Assembly: GCA_018645325.1 (NCBI GenBank)
Contig: JABGOU010000026.1
Location: 1 to 52,405 of the forward strand
Source of the DNA: Desulfobacula sp.
GTDB taxonomy: Bacteria; Desulfobacterota; Desulfobacteria; Desulfobacterales; Desulfobacteraceae
Direction of reading: 5' to 3'
DNA length: 52,405 bases
The notes below the pieces were generated by a model. That model did no database searches and was not told where the DNA came from. It saw only the letters and a list, made by a program, of their open reading frames with translations. Position numbers and translations under genes: made by a program. Below, in pieces: positions 17,554-26,542 of the stretch; position 1 is the stretch's first letter; each line of letters opens with the position of its first letter.

Positions 17554-18684
17554 TTATTTTTTATATGATAATGTTTTCAATTTTATAAGCTTATACTCTC
17601 TTGTTCCAAGGCCTATTTTTTGTGCATAGTCAAGCTGATGTTCCCAGTCAACAGAAGGGTAAAGGCCTTTAAACTTATCTTCACCCGGTTTCAGATTTGT
17701 TTGTAATGTTGTTCCGGGTAAAGCCGTTTGCTGGTTGACAAGGTCGGCGCTGGCCTGGTCAATGGCAACAGGGTCAGTCGATGCAAGAATTCCTACGTTA
17801 TTGACAATAGGAGATTCGCTGTAAGACAGACAATCGCATTTAGGTGAAATGTCTGTAATAAAGTTGACGAAAAAAACTTTCCCCCCTTTGTTTTTAAGAG
17901 CACCTAAGTTGTATTCCATCATTTTTTCCAGGAAAACAGGAACCGTCTGATTCCAGTTGATATTTACGGATTCAGTGGGACATCTGACAACGCATTCAGC
18001 ACACCCAATGCATTTTTTTTGATTAATATAGGCTTTTTCCCCTTTAAGGTAAATGGCTTGGGTGGGGCAATACTTTTTACATTCCGAACACCCGATACAG
18101 GTTTTTCGTTTTATTTTGGGGCTGACATTGGAATGCATGTCAAGCTTTCCCTTTCTGGAGGCGCATCCCATGCCTATGTTTTTCAGTGTCCCGCCAAACC
18201 CTGAAAGCTCATGGCCTTTGAAATGGGCCACGGAAACCAAAGCATTCGCACTGACAACTTCCGAACCGATATAAACATGGTTACAGTTTTTTTGATCAAC
18301 TCTAATTTTTGTTTCACTCTTCCCCCTTAGTCCATCAGCAATAATAATGGGTGTGCTGTCCATTGAAGAATACGAGAATCCGTTTTCAATGGCCGTGTGA
18401 ATATGGGATACTGAGTTTGATCGGGAACCCACATAAAGGGTATTGGCATCCGTGAGAAAAGGGCTTGCCTTGTATCCTTTGATTGTCTGGATAATTTTTC
18501 TTATAAATATTGGACGGATATAGGCGGTATTGCCCTGTTCGCCAAAATGTATTTTTACGGCTGTCAGGTCGTTTTTAGCTAAAATATTTTTAATTCCTGC
18601 TCTTTTAACAAGTCTTGAAAGTTTTTGCGGAAGATTTTCCTTTGAAGTGGCTTCTAAATCCATGAAAAATACATTAGCACTCAT
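17554..18684 (-). CDS. DUF362 protein with two [4Fe-4S] clusters
   Basis: The 376-residue protein contains the DUF362 fold and an inserted ferredoxin pair at about residues 185-245: CIGCSECKKYCP and CIGCAECVVRCP. Such proteins are common in anaerobes and their reaction is unknown; an electron-transfer or cofactor role is assumed. I chose ATG at 18682-18684 because GGAGAG lies just upstream. A longer frame to 18714 has no ribosome site. The previous operon partner is not evident. Confidence 0.88.
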   Translation of the reverse strand: MSANVFFMDLEATSKENLPQKLSRLVKRAGIKNILAKNDLTAVKIHFGEQGNTAYIRPIFIRKIIQTIKGYKASPFLTDANTLYVGSRSNSVSHIHTAIENGFSYSSMDSTPIIIADGLRGKSETKIRVDQKNCNHVYIGSEVVSANALVSVAHFKGHELSGFGGTLKNIGMGCASRKGKLDMHSNVSPKIKRKTCIGCSECKKYCPTQAIYLKGEKAYINQKKCIGCAECVVRCPTESVNINWNQTVPVFLEKMMEYNLGALKNKGGKVFFVNFITDISPKCDCLSYSESPIVNNVGILASTDPVAIDQASADLVNQQTALPGTTLQTNLKPGEDKFKGLYPSVDWEHQLDYAQKIGLGTREYKLIKLKTLSYKK

Positions 18685-19046
18685 AGTTCTCTCCTGACAG
18701 TAGGTTAGTTGCAATGTTAAGCTTTTAAAATACGTTAATTCCTGGATAATTACAAGAAATAACCAGGGCCAACGCCTATAGTATTTCTATCCATGTTATT
18801 GATAAAGATATTGAGTAAAATGGCATTTACATTATTCGAAAAAGAATTATCTTTAACATATCATTACATTTTGTATCTATTGTAAGAACTTTGGAAACAA
18901 TAGGGAGAAGATACATATAATAAAAATCAATCAAAAGAAAAAATACTGTCCTTAAGCCCGGATATCTGAGCTCAAGAATAATATAAAATACAAGAAGCGT
19001 TCATAAAAAATGTTAATGGAAGAATAAGATTTTTCTGGAGGTAAAA
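18685..19046 (+). other. Divergent intergenic region
   Basis: This stretch of about 360 bases separates the DUF362 gene (leftward) from the DsrC-like gene (rightward). It is AT-rich and should hold both promoters. Apart from the GGAGG site just before 19047, no clear promoter box, hairpin or ORF stood out. Confidence 0.5.
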
Positions 19047-19373
19047 ATGGTAAATTTAGACCATGATGGATATCTTGAAGATTTTGAGTCCTGGACTGAA
19101 ACTATTGCCTGCTCTCTGGCAGATCAGGAAGGTGTTTCTCAAGAATGCCCTCTAAGTAACGATCGGATGGATATTTTGAAATTCATAAGAGACTACTATA
19201 AAAAATTTGAAGCCTTTCCAATAGTACGAGCCGTATGCAAAAATGTTGGACAGTCAAAAGATTGTCAGTATCAGCAGTTTCCTGATCCAATTGTTGCATG
19301 GAAAATAGCAGGACTACCCAAACCCACAAATGAGGTGCTTGCAAAAATTAAACACAGTGAAGTTCACCCTTAA
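19047..19373 (+). CDS. DsrC/TusE-family protein lacking the C-terminal cysteines
   Basis: The 108-residue protein aligns with the DsrC family: DGYLEDFESWTE at the start, DILKFIRDYY in the helix, and AGLPKPT near the end. DsrC carries two redox cysteines in its C-terminal arm, in the pattern ACKLGGLPKPTGCV. Here the same positions read VAWKIAGLPKPTNEV, so the first cysteine is Trp and the penultimate one is Glu, with about 11 extra residues after it. It cannot carry a trisulfide in the usual way. Two cysteines at C64 and C73 lie elsewhere. A GGAGG ribosome site is 7 bases before the ATG. The 3' end overlaps the convergent amine oxidase gene by 26 bases. Confidence 0.8.
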   Translation: MVNLDHDGYLEDFESWTETIACSLADQEGVSQECPLSNDRMDILKFIRDYYKKFEAFPIVRAVCKNVGQSKDCQYQQFPDPIVAWKIAGLPKPTNEVLAKIKHSEVHP

Positions 19374-20919
19374 GCTTTTTGACTACTGCCAGAGCAGCGT
19401 CCAGTCCACTGTGCAGAGCGCCTTCAATCCAGCCTCCGGCCCAAGATGTAGATTCACCGCTTAAAAATACCCCGTTATGGAAATTCATGGATTGGGGTCT
19501 TGTCTGTTCAAACAAGGCTTTCTGGTCTTCATACTGTCCTGGATAATTAAGTTTAAATGCACCATTATATCCTTTTGCATGCTCCCAGAAAAAGGTCTTG
19601 GTTTCTGCTATCTGGTCTGAGATCAAATCTCTGCCATAAATAGTATTAAGTATCTCAAGGCCGATATTGACCTGTTCCTGCTCATTTAATGCATGCAGTT
19701 TTGTGGCTGAATCTTCCCAGGTGTAACTCAGGCAGATGACTCCGGAGTCAGTATCCTCAAAATCAAATAGATAAGTTCCACGGATAGCTTCATCCGTAAT
19801 CGTACAATTCAAGGTTGATGCTGGTGGATGATTTTTCCAGAATGCCTGATGTGTCCTGATAAAAACTTTTCCGGACCGGGTCATATGAATATTGTGAATG
19901 GCTGACCAGACCTTGTCTGAAAAAGTGTTTCGGTTGACCTTAATTCCTATCTCAAGGGCTCTGTGTGAGCAGGTAATGATGAGAGCATCATAAGCTCTTA
20001 TTGTTCCTGAATTGTCAGTGATTTCAATTTTTTCATCAGGATTGTCAGGGGTATGGATTTTTTTCACACGACCAAGGGGCTCTCCGTTATTGAGATATTT
20101 TACACTCATATCTCCCCAGTGCGGGCAAGAAAAACGATTGCTCCAGAAGCTTTTGGGTAACTGGTCCACCCCTCCTTTGACAATGCGCTGGTCCACCTCC
20201 CATTTGCAGACCGAAAGCCTTAAAATTTCTAAAAAACTGACCGGAAACATGGAATTAAATCCACCTGTACCAAGTCCCATGGATCCGAAAAGACTGATTT
20301 CCTGTCTTGTAAGATCCTGTTCCCAGAGGACCTGGTAAAAACTTCTATTTTTAAACCTGTCAATAAATTTTTGCCACTGCTGGTTTCTTAATTCAGGATC
20401 ATTCCAGACCCTTACCATTTTTTTAACAAGAGGATCTATAAATTTTTGCCAGGCTTCATTGGCTTTTTGGACGGGACCCGGCAGCAGGCCCCCCAGAGGA
20501 ATATAGCTTTTTTGTCCATTAAAATACAGGGTGGTTGGAACCAGAAGGGGATCGGGAAAAGGCTTGCTATAATCAATGTTGAACAGGTCCATGTAAAAGG
20601 TAATGGTCTTATGAACCGGTGGAATCCTCATTGCCCCAAGCTCGGCAAAAGCTTTTGGGTCACCGGGAAACCGAAAGGTATAGGCCCGGCCCCCTATTCT
20701 TGGCCTGCCGTCAGGAGTTTTATCAGATTCATAAACAACGGGGTGAAGCCCGATTTTCATCAGCTCCCATGCAGCGCAGAGTCCGGCACATCCTGCACCG
20801 ATAACAGCAATTTTCGTTCCCATTTTTTTTGAGGGTATTTTGCCAATACCTTTTGGGTGATTGACAAGACCTGTATAGTCAAAAGGATTGTCAGGAAATT
20901 GCCATGGATCATAAGTCAT
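19348..20919 (-). CDS. FAD-dependent amine oxidase
   Basis: The 523-residue flavoprotein has the dinucleotide motif IAVIGAGCAGLCAAWE at 37-52, a GGRAYT segment and a C-terminal FAD-contact region (LSGESTSWAGGWIEGALHSG). This is the monoamine oxidase/L-amino acid oxidase superfamily. It most resembles bacterial tryptophan monooxygenase or L-amino acid oxidase types, but the substrate cannot be read from sequence. There is no signal peptide. An O2-dependent oxidase would be odd in a strict anaerobe, so another acceptor or an oxygen-protective role is possible. The neighbouring amino-acid-type genes make an amine or amino acid substrate reasonable. Confidence 0.87.
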   Translation of the reverse strand: MTYDPWQFPDNPFDYTGLVNHPKGIGKIPSKKMGTKIAVIGAGCAGLCAAWELMKIGLHPVVYESDKTPDGRPRIGGRAYTFRFPGDPKAFAELGAMRIPPVHKTITFYMDLFNIDYSKPFPDPLLVPTTLYFNGQKSYIPLGGLLPGPVQKANEAWQKFIDPLVKKMVRVWNDPELRNQQWQKFIDRFKNRSFYQVLWEQDLTRQEISLFGSMGLGTGGFNSMFPVSFLEILRLSVCKWEVDQRIVKGGVDQLPKSFWSNRFSCPHWGDMSVKYLNNGEPLGRVKKIHTPDNPDEKIEITDNSGTIRAYDALIITCSHRALEIGIKVNRNTFSDKVWSAIHNIHMTRSGKVFIRTHQAFWKNHPPASTLNCTITDEAIRGTYLFDFEDTDSGVICLSYTWEDSATKLHALNEQEQVNIGLEILNTIYGRDLISDQIAETKTFFWEHAKGYNGAFKLNYPGQYEDQKALFEQTRPQSMNFHNGVFLSGESTSWAGGWIEGALHSGLDAALAVVKKLKGELHCV

Positions 20920-21111
20920 ATCTTGGATTCCGTACCGGTTATAAATCTATAAGTATAGTTTATACGATTATTGGAATTGCAAAGAATCGTCAAGCAAATT
21001 TAGATATTGCAACTCTTGAGAATAAATTCTAATTTAACTCTTTGTCTCTCATTTGAAGTCAGGGAAATAAAATAATGTGTGAGTTAAACATAAAAAAAGT
21101 GATTTTAATCT

Positions 21112-22395
21112 TTGTATAATTTAAAACTAAAACCATCACGGCGCTGGCTGATACTTATCGTTGCAGGGATGCTGTTCATCCTGTCCCAGTTTTATCGTTC
21201 ATCTGTGGCAGTGATCTCTCCAAACCTTATACAGGAATTGAACTTTGATGCCTGGGAACTCAGCACTGTGTCTGCATTATTTTTCTATGCTTTTGCATTG
21301 ATGCAGATTCCCGTCGGGATTTTTCTTGACAGCATCGGTCCCAGAATCACAATGACCCTGCTTACTCTGGTTGCCGTGGCAGGAGCATTCCTTTTCTCCG
21401 TAGGCGAATCTTATTATACTCTTGCCTTTGGCAGGACTCTTTTAGGGATTGGCATGGCATGCAACCTCATGGGAACATTGAAACTTATCACTATCTGGTT
21501 TAAACCCAAACAGTTTGCAACACTCTCTGCCGTGATTGTGTCAGCAGGCACAGCCGGTAATATAGCAGCGGCGACACCCCTTGTAATGATTGTTCAAGCT
21601 CTGGGGTGGAGAAATAGTTTTATGACAATGGGCGGCATTACTTTTTTTATGGCGATTCTCTGCTTTTTAATAGTAAGTGACAGGCCTGATACAAAAATAA
21701 TTCCAGAACATACAAAATCTTCCCTGCCTAAGGTAAAAGACACCCTGAAAAGTGCCCGAATCCTTTTTTCTCGAAGGGATTTTTGGATAATTTCGTTTTC
21801 CACCTTTTGCCGCTACGGCATTTATGCTTCTGTTCAAGCACTGTGGGCAGGCCCTTATCTTATAAGTGTTGTCGGGCTATCTCCGATTACCACAGGTAAT
21901 ATCCTTTTGCTTATGAGCATAGGCATGATCATCGGCAGTCCCGTGAGCGGGCATTTATCAGACATTATCTTTCAATCACGAAAAAAAGTTATTATTGCGG
22001 GTATATGCGGAATGGCCATAATCTTATTGATCATTATATTGCTCCCGGAGGACGCAGGGAAAATGACATTATCTATACTTTTTTTTTGTTTTGGTGTGTT
22101 CAGCAGTTCAGGTCAGGTGATGTATGCTCATATCAAAGAACAAGTGCCCCTTGAAAATGCAGGTATGGCAATGACAGCCATAAATTTTTTTACTATGGCC
22201 GGTGTTGCGGTTTTTTTGCAGGGACTGGGTTCTTTAATGAAATTTTTATATCCCGGGACCTCACTTGAGGCCCCGGCATTCAGGGGGGGCTTTTTATTCT
22301 GCACCATCTGTCTTATCGTTATCGGTGGTCTTTACACATTAACTTCAGAGACTTTGACCTCCAAAAAAACCTGTCCTCAAGGAAAAATGCTTTAA
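21112..22395 (+). CDS. MFS transporter
   Basis: The 427-residue protein has twelve hydrophobic segments and the MFS loop signature after helix 2 (GIFLDSIGPR), with ARG-type repeats weakly present (GRTLLGIG in helix 4). Its branch is close to organic-anion or sugar-phosphate antiporters, but the substrate is unknown. The start is uncertain: TTG at 21112 keeps the first membrane helix intact, but has no clear ribosome binding site. It is convergent with the dehydrogenase gene and divergent from the amine oxidase gene. Confidence 0.85.
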   Translation: MYNLKLKPSRRWLILIVAGMLFILSQFYRSSVAVISPNLIQELNFDAWELSTVSALFFYAFALMQIPVGIFLDSIGPRITMTLLTLVAVAGAFLFSVGESYYTLAFGRTLLGIGMACNLMGTLKLITIWFKPKQFATLSAVIVSAGTAGNIAAATPLVMIVQALGWRNSFMTMGGITFFMAILCFLIVSDRPDTKIIPEHTKSSLPKVKDTLKSARILFSRRDFWIISFSTFCRYGIYASVQALWAGPYLISVVGLSPITTGNILLLMSIGMIIGSPVSGHLSDIIFQSRKKVIIAGICGMAIILLIIILLPEDAGKMTLSILFFCFGVFSSSGQVMYAHIKEQVPLENAGMAMTAINFFTMAGVAVFLQGLGSLMKFLYPGTSLEAPAFRGGFLFCTICLIVIGGLYTLTSETLTSKKTCPQGKML

Positions 22396-22405
22396 GACAG
22401 GTTTT
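22366..22405 (-). terminator. Terminator between MFS and dehydrogenase genes
   Basis: AAAACCTGTC (22366-22375) pairs with GACAGGTTTT (22396-22405) in a perfect 10-bp stem with a 20-base loop. It overlaps the last codons of the MFS gene. On the minus strand a T-run follows the stem, so it mainly serves the dehydrogenase operon. Confidence 0.5.
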
Positions 22406-22427
22406 AAGGGCAAAAAGTTGTGATAAT

Positions 22428-24305
22428 TTATGTCATGGTCTGCAGGAGTCTGTACAGGGTTCTTTTGGCAAGGATATCTCCTGATATAACACCGACAACT
22501 TTGTCATCTTCAACAATGGGCATGGCAGATATTTCATGGTTTTCAAGTTTCCGGATGCAGTCAATTATCGTCGCATCCGGATAGTTGGTAATAACATCCG
22601 CAGTCATGATTTTAGTCAGGGGAGAATCCATGGGCAATTTTGAAGCCATGGCTTTTGTGATGTCCCAGTTGGTCACAATACCTATGAGTTTTCCTTTCTT
22701 AGATACAACGTTAACAATGGGAACATGTGCATCCACCAGCAATTGGGCAGCGTCGGTCACGCTTTTATCCAAGCCAATGGTGGGGGCTTCTTCCATGATA
22801 TCCCTGGCTGTCCTGGATTTTTCCATGGAGGCAATTCTCTGAACACTTATCTTTTCTGCAATTTCACATGGCAGACTGTCTGCATCCTTGCAAAGACCAT
22901 CAATTAGCTCCTCCATATTTCGCCGGATCACCGTTTCAAGTTTTTCAACGGCTGCTTTTCTTCGGGTTTCAGCAAGCATTGCAAAATCTTCCTGATTTTT
23001 TTCAAGCCAGCCTTCAATTGCAGCGGGGTTTCCCAAAAGGTTTTTGGGTATCAACAGATGATCCGGAGTTGGAATAATCCTTTCATGGGCAGCATAGATT
23101 ACACCTCCGGAGTTTACCAGGTAATCTGTTGCAATCAGCACACCTTTATCCCGGTAGACATGGCGCTCCATTCTTCTTCGTTCTGCTTTTCTTGCAGGAT
23201 TTGGAGAATAGGTGTTTGCTCCTTCAACAATGATCTGCCATTTCCCCATCCTTTCCGTGGTCATGGACGGGTTTGTGGAGGCATCCACATCCAGGTAATT
23301 AAATACCGGGGATGCCGGAACCAGGCAGAATGCGGATTCCGTGAGAAGGTTGTTTGAGGAGTTGGAAAAGAAGGTTTGGGTGGATTCAGCGCCATCCTTG
23401 TGAAGGATTCGATCATGGAAATATTTTTGTGTGACTGCACCAAACTCTTTCCACATGTCAAAGAGATCTTTCCAGGGCAGCCCGCCCGTATTTAAAAGGT
23501 ATCCGTTTTCATCACTGATACCCTTTATAACAGGACAGTTTTCAGGATCATAATCATGGAAAATCCTTGCAACATGGGCACCTACTGCCCCAAACCCCTG
23601 GATGAGAATATCCAGGTCCGAAGGTTTGGGAATTATCATGTCCTTAAACTGGGGCAGCTGTTTTAATTTCGGCAGATGTTCCAGCAGGGCTTTTGTGGCC
23701 ACCACAACACCATTGGCAGCACCGCCCAGTTCATCAATCCTGTTGCCTCCCATATCAGCCGGTTTTGATACAACGTTATTCAAACCGTTTTCCATGGCAA
23801 AGGTTTTCATATCAGCATCATTGGTACCCACATCAGGACCCGGGATATAGATTTCCTTGTATCTTTTTAAAAGTAGTCCGAATCCTTTGATGACTTCATG
23901 CCGGTCTGTTTTACTTAGATTTTCAGGCCTGACAATACCGGATTTTCCACCACCGAATGGAAGGTCGGCAGCTGCATTTTTAAGGGTCATACCCCTTGCA
24001 AGGTTATGGATAATATCCGGGGTGATATCCGGCAGCATTCTAGTGCCGCCCATGGACGGCTGGCCCATGGCAAGGTTGTCCACCACGAGAAATCCACCGA
24101 TTTCCACAGGACTGTCTTCATTCCACATGCAGGATGTCAGTCTTGGCCCAAGCCTGTCTACTTTGATCCCCAGGCGTTGAAGGCGATCAATGTCCAAAGG
24201 CCCGAATTCAAGAAATCTTAAAGGGCCGGCTTTTATCAACCGGTTTTTCCATACACTTTCAGGAAGGGTATCGTGTAAAAATTGATGCATTCTTGACGGA
24301 ATCAT
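22428..24305 (-). CDS. Glu/Leu/Phe/Val-type dehydrogenase fused to a CBS pair
   Basis: The 625-residue protein has a dehydrogenase body at about 1-490. FGGGKSG holds the catalytic Lys121 and GPDVGTND the catalytic Asp158. A nucleotide-binding domain follows (IQGFGAVGAHVARIFHD). From about 503 to 622 come two CBS domains (TARDIMEEAPTIGLDKS, and MTADVITNYPDATIID). The family interconverts an amino acid and its 2-oxo acid with NAD(P). CBS pairs usually sense adenine nucleotides, so activity is probably tuned by energy state. Substrate choice among Glu, Leu, Val and Phe is undecided. It is last in an operon with an unknown protein, panB and an Lrp regulator. Confidence 0.88.
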   Translation of the reverse strand: MIPSRMHQFLHDTLPESVWKNRLIKAGPLRFLEFGPLDIDRLQRLGIKVDRLGPRLTSCMWNEDSPVEIGGFLVVDNLAMGQPSMGGTRMLPDITPDIIHNLARGMTLKNAAADLPFGGGKSGIVRPENLSKTDRHEVIKGFGLLLKRYKEIYIPGPDVGTNDADMKTFAMENGLNNVVSKPADMGGNRIDELGGAANGVVVATKALLEHLPKLKQLPQFKDMIIPKPSDLDILIQGFGAVGAHVARIFHDYDPENCPVIKGISDENGYLLNTGGLPWKDLFDMWKEFGAVTQKYFHDRILHKDGAESTQTFFSNSSNNLLTESAFCLVPASPVFNYLDVDASTNPSMTTERMGKWQIIVEGANTYSPNPARKAERRRMERHVYRDKGVLIATDYLVNSGGVIYAAHERIIPTPDHLLIPKNLLGNPAAIEGWLEKNQEDFAMLAETRRKAAVEKLETVIRRNMEELIDGLCKDADSLPCEIAEKISVQRIASMEKSRTARDIMEEAPTIGLDKSVTDAAQLLVDAHVPIVNVVSKKGKLIGIVTNWDITKAMASKLPMDSPLTKIMTADVITNYPDATIIDCIRKLENHEISAMPIVEDDKVVGVISGDILAKRTLYRLLQTMT

Positions 24306-24328
24306 TTTTATTTCCTTTGCTTGGAAGA

Positions 24329-25594
24329 TTAATGCAGGTTTTGGGCTGCAACAACATTGATGCCGGCTTTTATCAATGCCCTGGCTGTCTGGTTAACAGA
24401 ATGATGCTTGTCAAGATAGTTGCCCATTAAAGTATCCATCAGGCCATTTTCTAATATATCTTTTTTTGCTAAAAAATAATCAAAAATATCAGAAGGATGT
24501 TCCCTTGTTGATTCAATTTCAGGTTCCCCGCCTTCATGTTTTGCTGAAATATTGGGAACCTTTTTGGCAAGTTGAATCAGTTCATCTCTTCTGTTGTAAG
24601 GTTGAGGAACAATGGATTTATAGGTTTCCGTGATATGATGTTCAAATCGCACCTGTTTTTCCAGTCCCAATTGTTTTCTAATGGCATGGGCCTGAAGAAT
24701 GGTTTCGTTATTTACGGAGTTGGAAAGATTAAATCCTACAAGTGAAGTTGAGCCGTCTTTTCGTGAGAAGAGTCTGGCAGTCATCAGAGTCCACATAATG
24801 TAGTAAGGATTATCAATGCCCACGAATACGGATATCTTAAATTTAATATCCACCCCAAGCCTGTGCATCATATATCCTAAAAGAATGGTGCCTGAATTAA
24901 TATTGAGTACTTCTTTAATGCCGTAATTTGTATAATAATGGAGATATTCTTCCGCCCATTTTATGGCATAATCATTGGGCTGTCCGATTCCACCAAAGAA
25001 ACCCGAGAGGGTTTCAGGGCCTCCGCCAAGATGAATATTGCCACCATCTGTTCCCCGGGTATCAAGCGATTCTACATATGTTGCACCTATGATCTGCATG
25101 GCAAGAGCCGTGGCCATTATATCGCCGTCATCTTTAACCTGTTCAGCCATGTTTCTTACCCGGATAATACGGCCCGGCATGAGTTCTTTTTTCTCAATGG
25201 CTTGTTTTGCCTGGGCGATTAGCCAGGGAAAAAACTGCATGGCACTGATTTCAAGGGTTACAGCCTTGGAAGAATCAATAGATGCGATATCAGCATCTTC
25301 ACCCAGAATGTTTTTACAATAGTCTTCCATTGAAATAAACGCCTTGTTGTCCCTTTGCTCCATCAGCCATTCAAGATCGGCAACATAGGGAGAACCCATT
25401 TCTTTGAGCTTTTGCATAAGGGTTTCAGGGTTTCTTGCCTGCTTTGCTTTTTCATTAATAGCCTCTACTCCGCCAAATTTTTCAATCAGGTCGGTGAGTG
25501 CTGAAACTTGCGCATTATCAGGATTTGAGATCAATAGGTTTACAATATCTAAATCCTTTGCCTCAATTTTAAGCATTTCTTTAAGGTCAGTCAT
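24329..25594 (-). CDS. Unknown conserved-looking protein, 421 aa
   Basis: I do not recognise this family. The soluble protein starts with a helical region (about 1-95), followed by an alpha/beta body. Noticeable segments are ESLDTRGTDGGNIHLGGG, SGFFGGIGQPNDYA, LNINSGTILLGYM, FEHHITETYKS and SAKHEGGEPEIE. The glycine-rich and His/Glu-rich blocks suggest a metal or cofactor site in a barrel-like fold, but this is a guess. It has a good AAAGGAAA site and sits 23 bases before the dehydrogenase and 44 bases after panB, so all are likely co-transcribed and share a pathway. Confidence 0.8.
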   Translation of the reverse strand: MTDLKEMLKIEAKDLDIVNLLISNPDNAQVSALTDLIEKFGGVEAINEKAKQARNPETLMQKLKEMGSPYVADLEWLMEQRDNKAFISMEDYCKNILGEDADIASIDSSKAVTLEISAMQFFPWLIAQAKQAIEKKELMPGRIIRVRNMAEQVKDDGDIMATALAMQIIGATYVESLDTRGTDGGNIHLGGGPETLSGFFGGIGQPNDYAIKWAEEYLHYYTNYGIKEVLNINSGTILLGYMMHRLGVDIKFKISVFVGIDNPYYIMWTLMTARLFSRKDGSTSLVGFNLSNSVNNETILQAHAIRKQLGLEKQVRFEHHITETYKSIVPQPYNRRDELIQLAKKVPNISAKHEGGEPEIESTREHPSDIFDYFLAKKDILENGLMDTLMGNYLDKHHSVNQTARALIKAGINVVAAQNLH

Positions 25595-25638
25595 GGTGGT
25601 TTCCTTTGGTATGAATTTTAGGGTCGATATTTAAAATC

Positions 25639-26487
25639 TTATCTTTTCATTTGTTTAAGAAATTTTTCTTTTTCGCCTTTAATCATATGGTAACAATGCT
25701 TGTCTTCAGGGAATTTACCTTCACGGACATCTGCGCAATAGGCTTTCATGGCATCAGTAATAATAGAGGCAACGTCACAGTATTTTTTAACAAATTTCGG
25801 GGTGAATGCCTGGAATTGTCCAATAAGGTCGCTGACAATCAGAAGCTGTCCGTCACACTCTTTTCCTGCACCAATTGAGAACACGGGAATGGTCAGGGTA
25901 TCTGCAATATACTGGGCGACTTCAGGAGGAATTGCTTCCACTAAAAGCATATGTGCTCCTGCCTTCTGGACAGCCAGGGCATCCTCGACAACCATGGCTG
26001 CATCAGAGGCAGTCCTGCCCTGGGCTTTGTGACCACCCAAAGCCCCTGAACTCTGAGGTGTCAGGCCAATATGCCCGATAACAACAATACCTGCCTCCAC
26101 TATGGACTTGATTCTTGAGGCCACACGGGTTCCGCCTTCAAGTTTGATGGCATCTACATCGGCTTCTTTGAGGAAACGGCCGGCATTGGTTACAGCATCG
26201 ATATCAGAAGTCTGGTAACTCATAAAAGGCATATCACCAACAATAAATGTTTCAGGAGCACCCCTTCTAACAGCGTCACAATGGACAATGCACTGGTCCA
26301 TTGTGACGGGAACCGTGCCTTTGTATCCATAGACACACATGCCAAGTGAATCGCCTACAAGAATCATATCAAGCCCTGCTGCCTCTGCAAATTGTGCCGT
26401 TGGGAAATCATAGGATGTTAACCAGGTGACTTTTTCACCATTTTCTTTCATTTTGTAAAAGTCATGGATTGCTTTTTTTATAGCCAT
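25639..26487 (-). CDS. panB: 3-methyl-2-oxobutanoate hydroxymethyltransferase
   Basis: The 282-residue enzyme keeps the PanB active-site features: VGDSLGM and VGDMPF (metal-binding Asp residues), IKLEGG (substrate Lys), GHIGLTPQS, and LLVEAIP (catalytic Glu). PanB transfers hydroxymethyl from methylene-tetrahydrofolate to 2-oxoisovalerate, the first step to pantothenate. No panC or panD is adjacent. The operon instead has an Lrp regulator and an amino acid dehydrogenase, which could supply 2-oxoisovalerate from valine. A GGGAG site precedes the ATG. Confidence 0.93.
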   Translation of the reverse strand: MAIKKAIHDFYKMKENGEKVTWLTSYDFPTAQFAEAAGLDMILVGDSLGMCVYGYKGTVPVTMDQCIVHCDAVRRGAPETFIVGDMPFMSYQTSDIDAVTNAGRFLKEADVDAIKLEGGTRVASRIKSIVEAGIVVIGHIGLTPQSSGALGGHKAQGRTASDAAMVVEDALAVQKAGAHMLLVEAIPPEVAQYIADTLTIPVFSIGAGKECDGQLLIVSDLIGQFQAFTPKFVKKYCDVASIITDAMKAYCADVREGKFPEDKHCYHMIKGEKEKFLKQMKR

Positions 26488-26520
26488 TTAATTCTCCCTT
26501 TGTATTAATTTTTATAAGTT

Positions 26521-26542
26521 ATTTTTGAGTGGGCCCTAAGCT
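26521..26542 (+). repeat. GAGTGGGCCC-type short repeat, copy 1
   Basis: The 22 bases ATTTTTGAGTGG, then GCCCTAAGCT, recur with three changes at 46145-46166 and in inverted form at 42424-42443. This copy overlaps the last codons of the Lrp gene. Confidence 0.55.
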
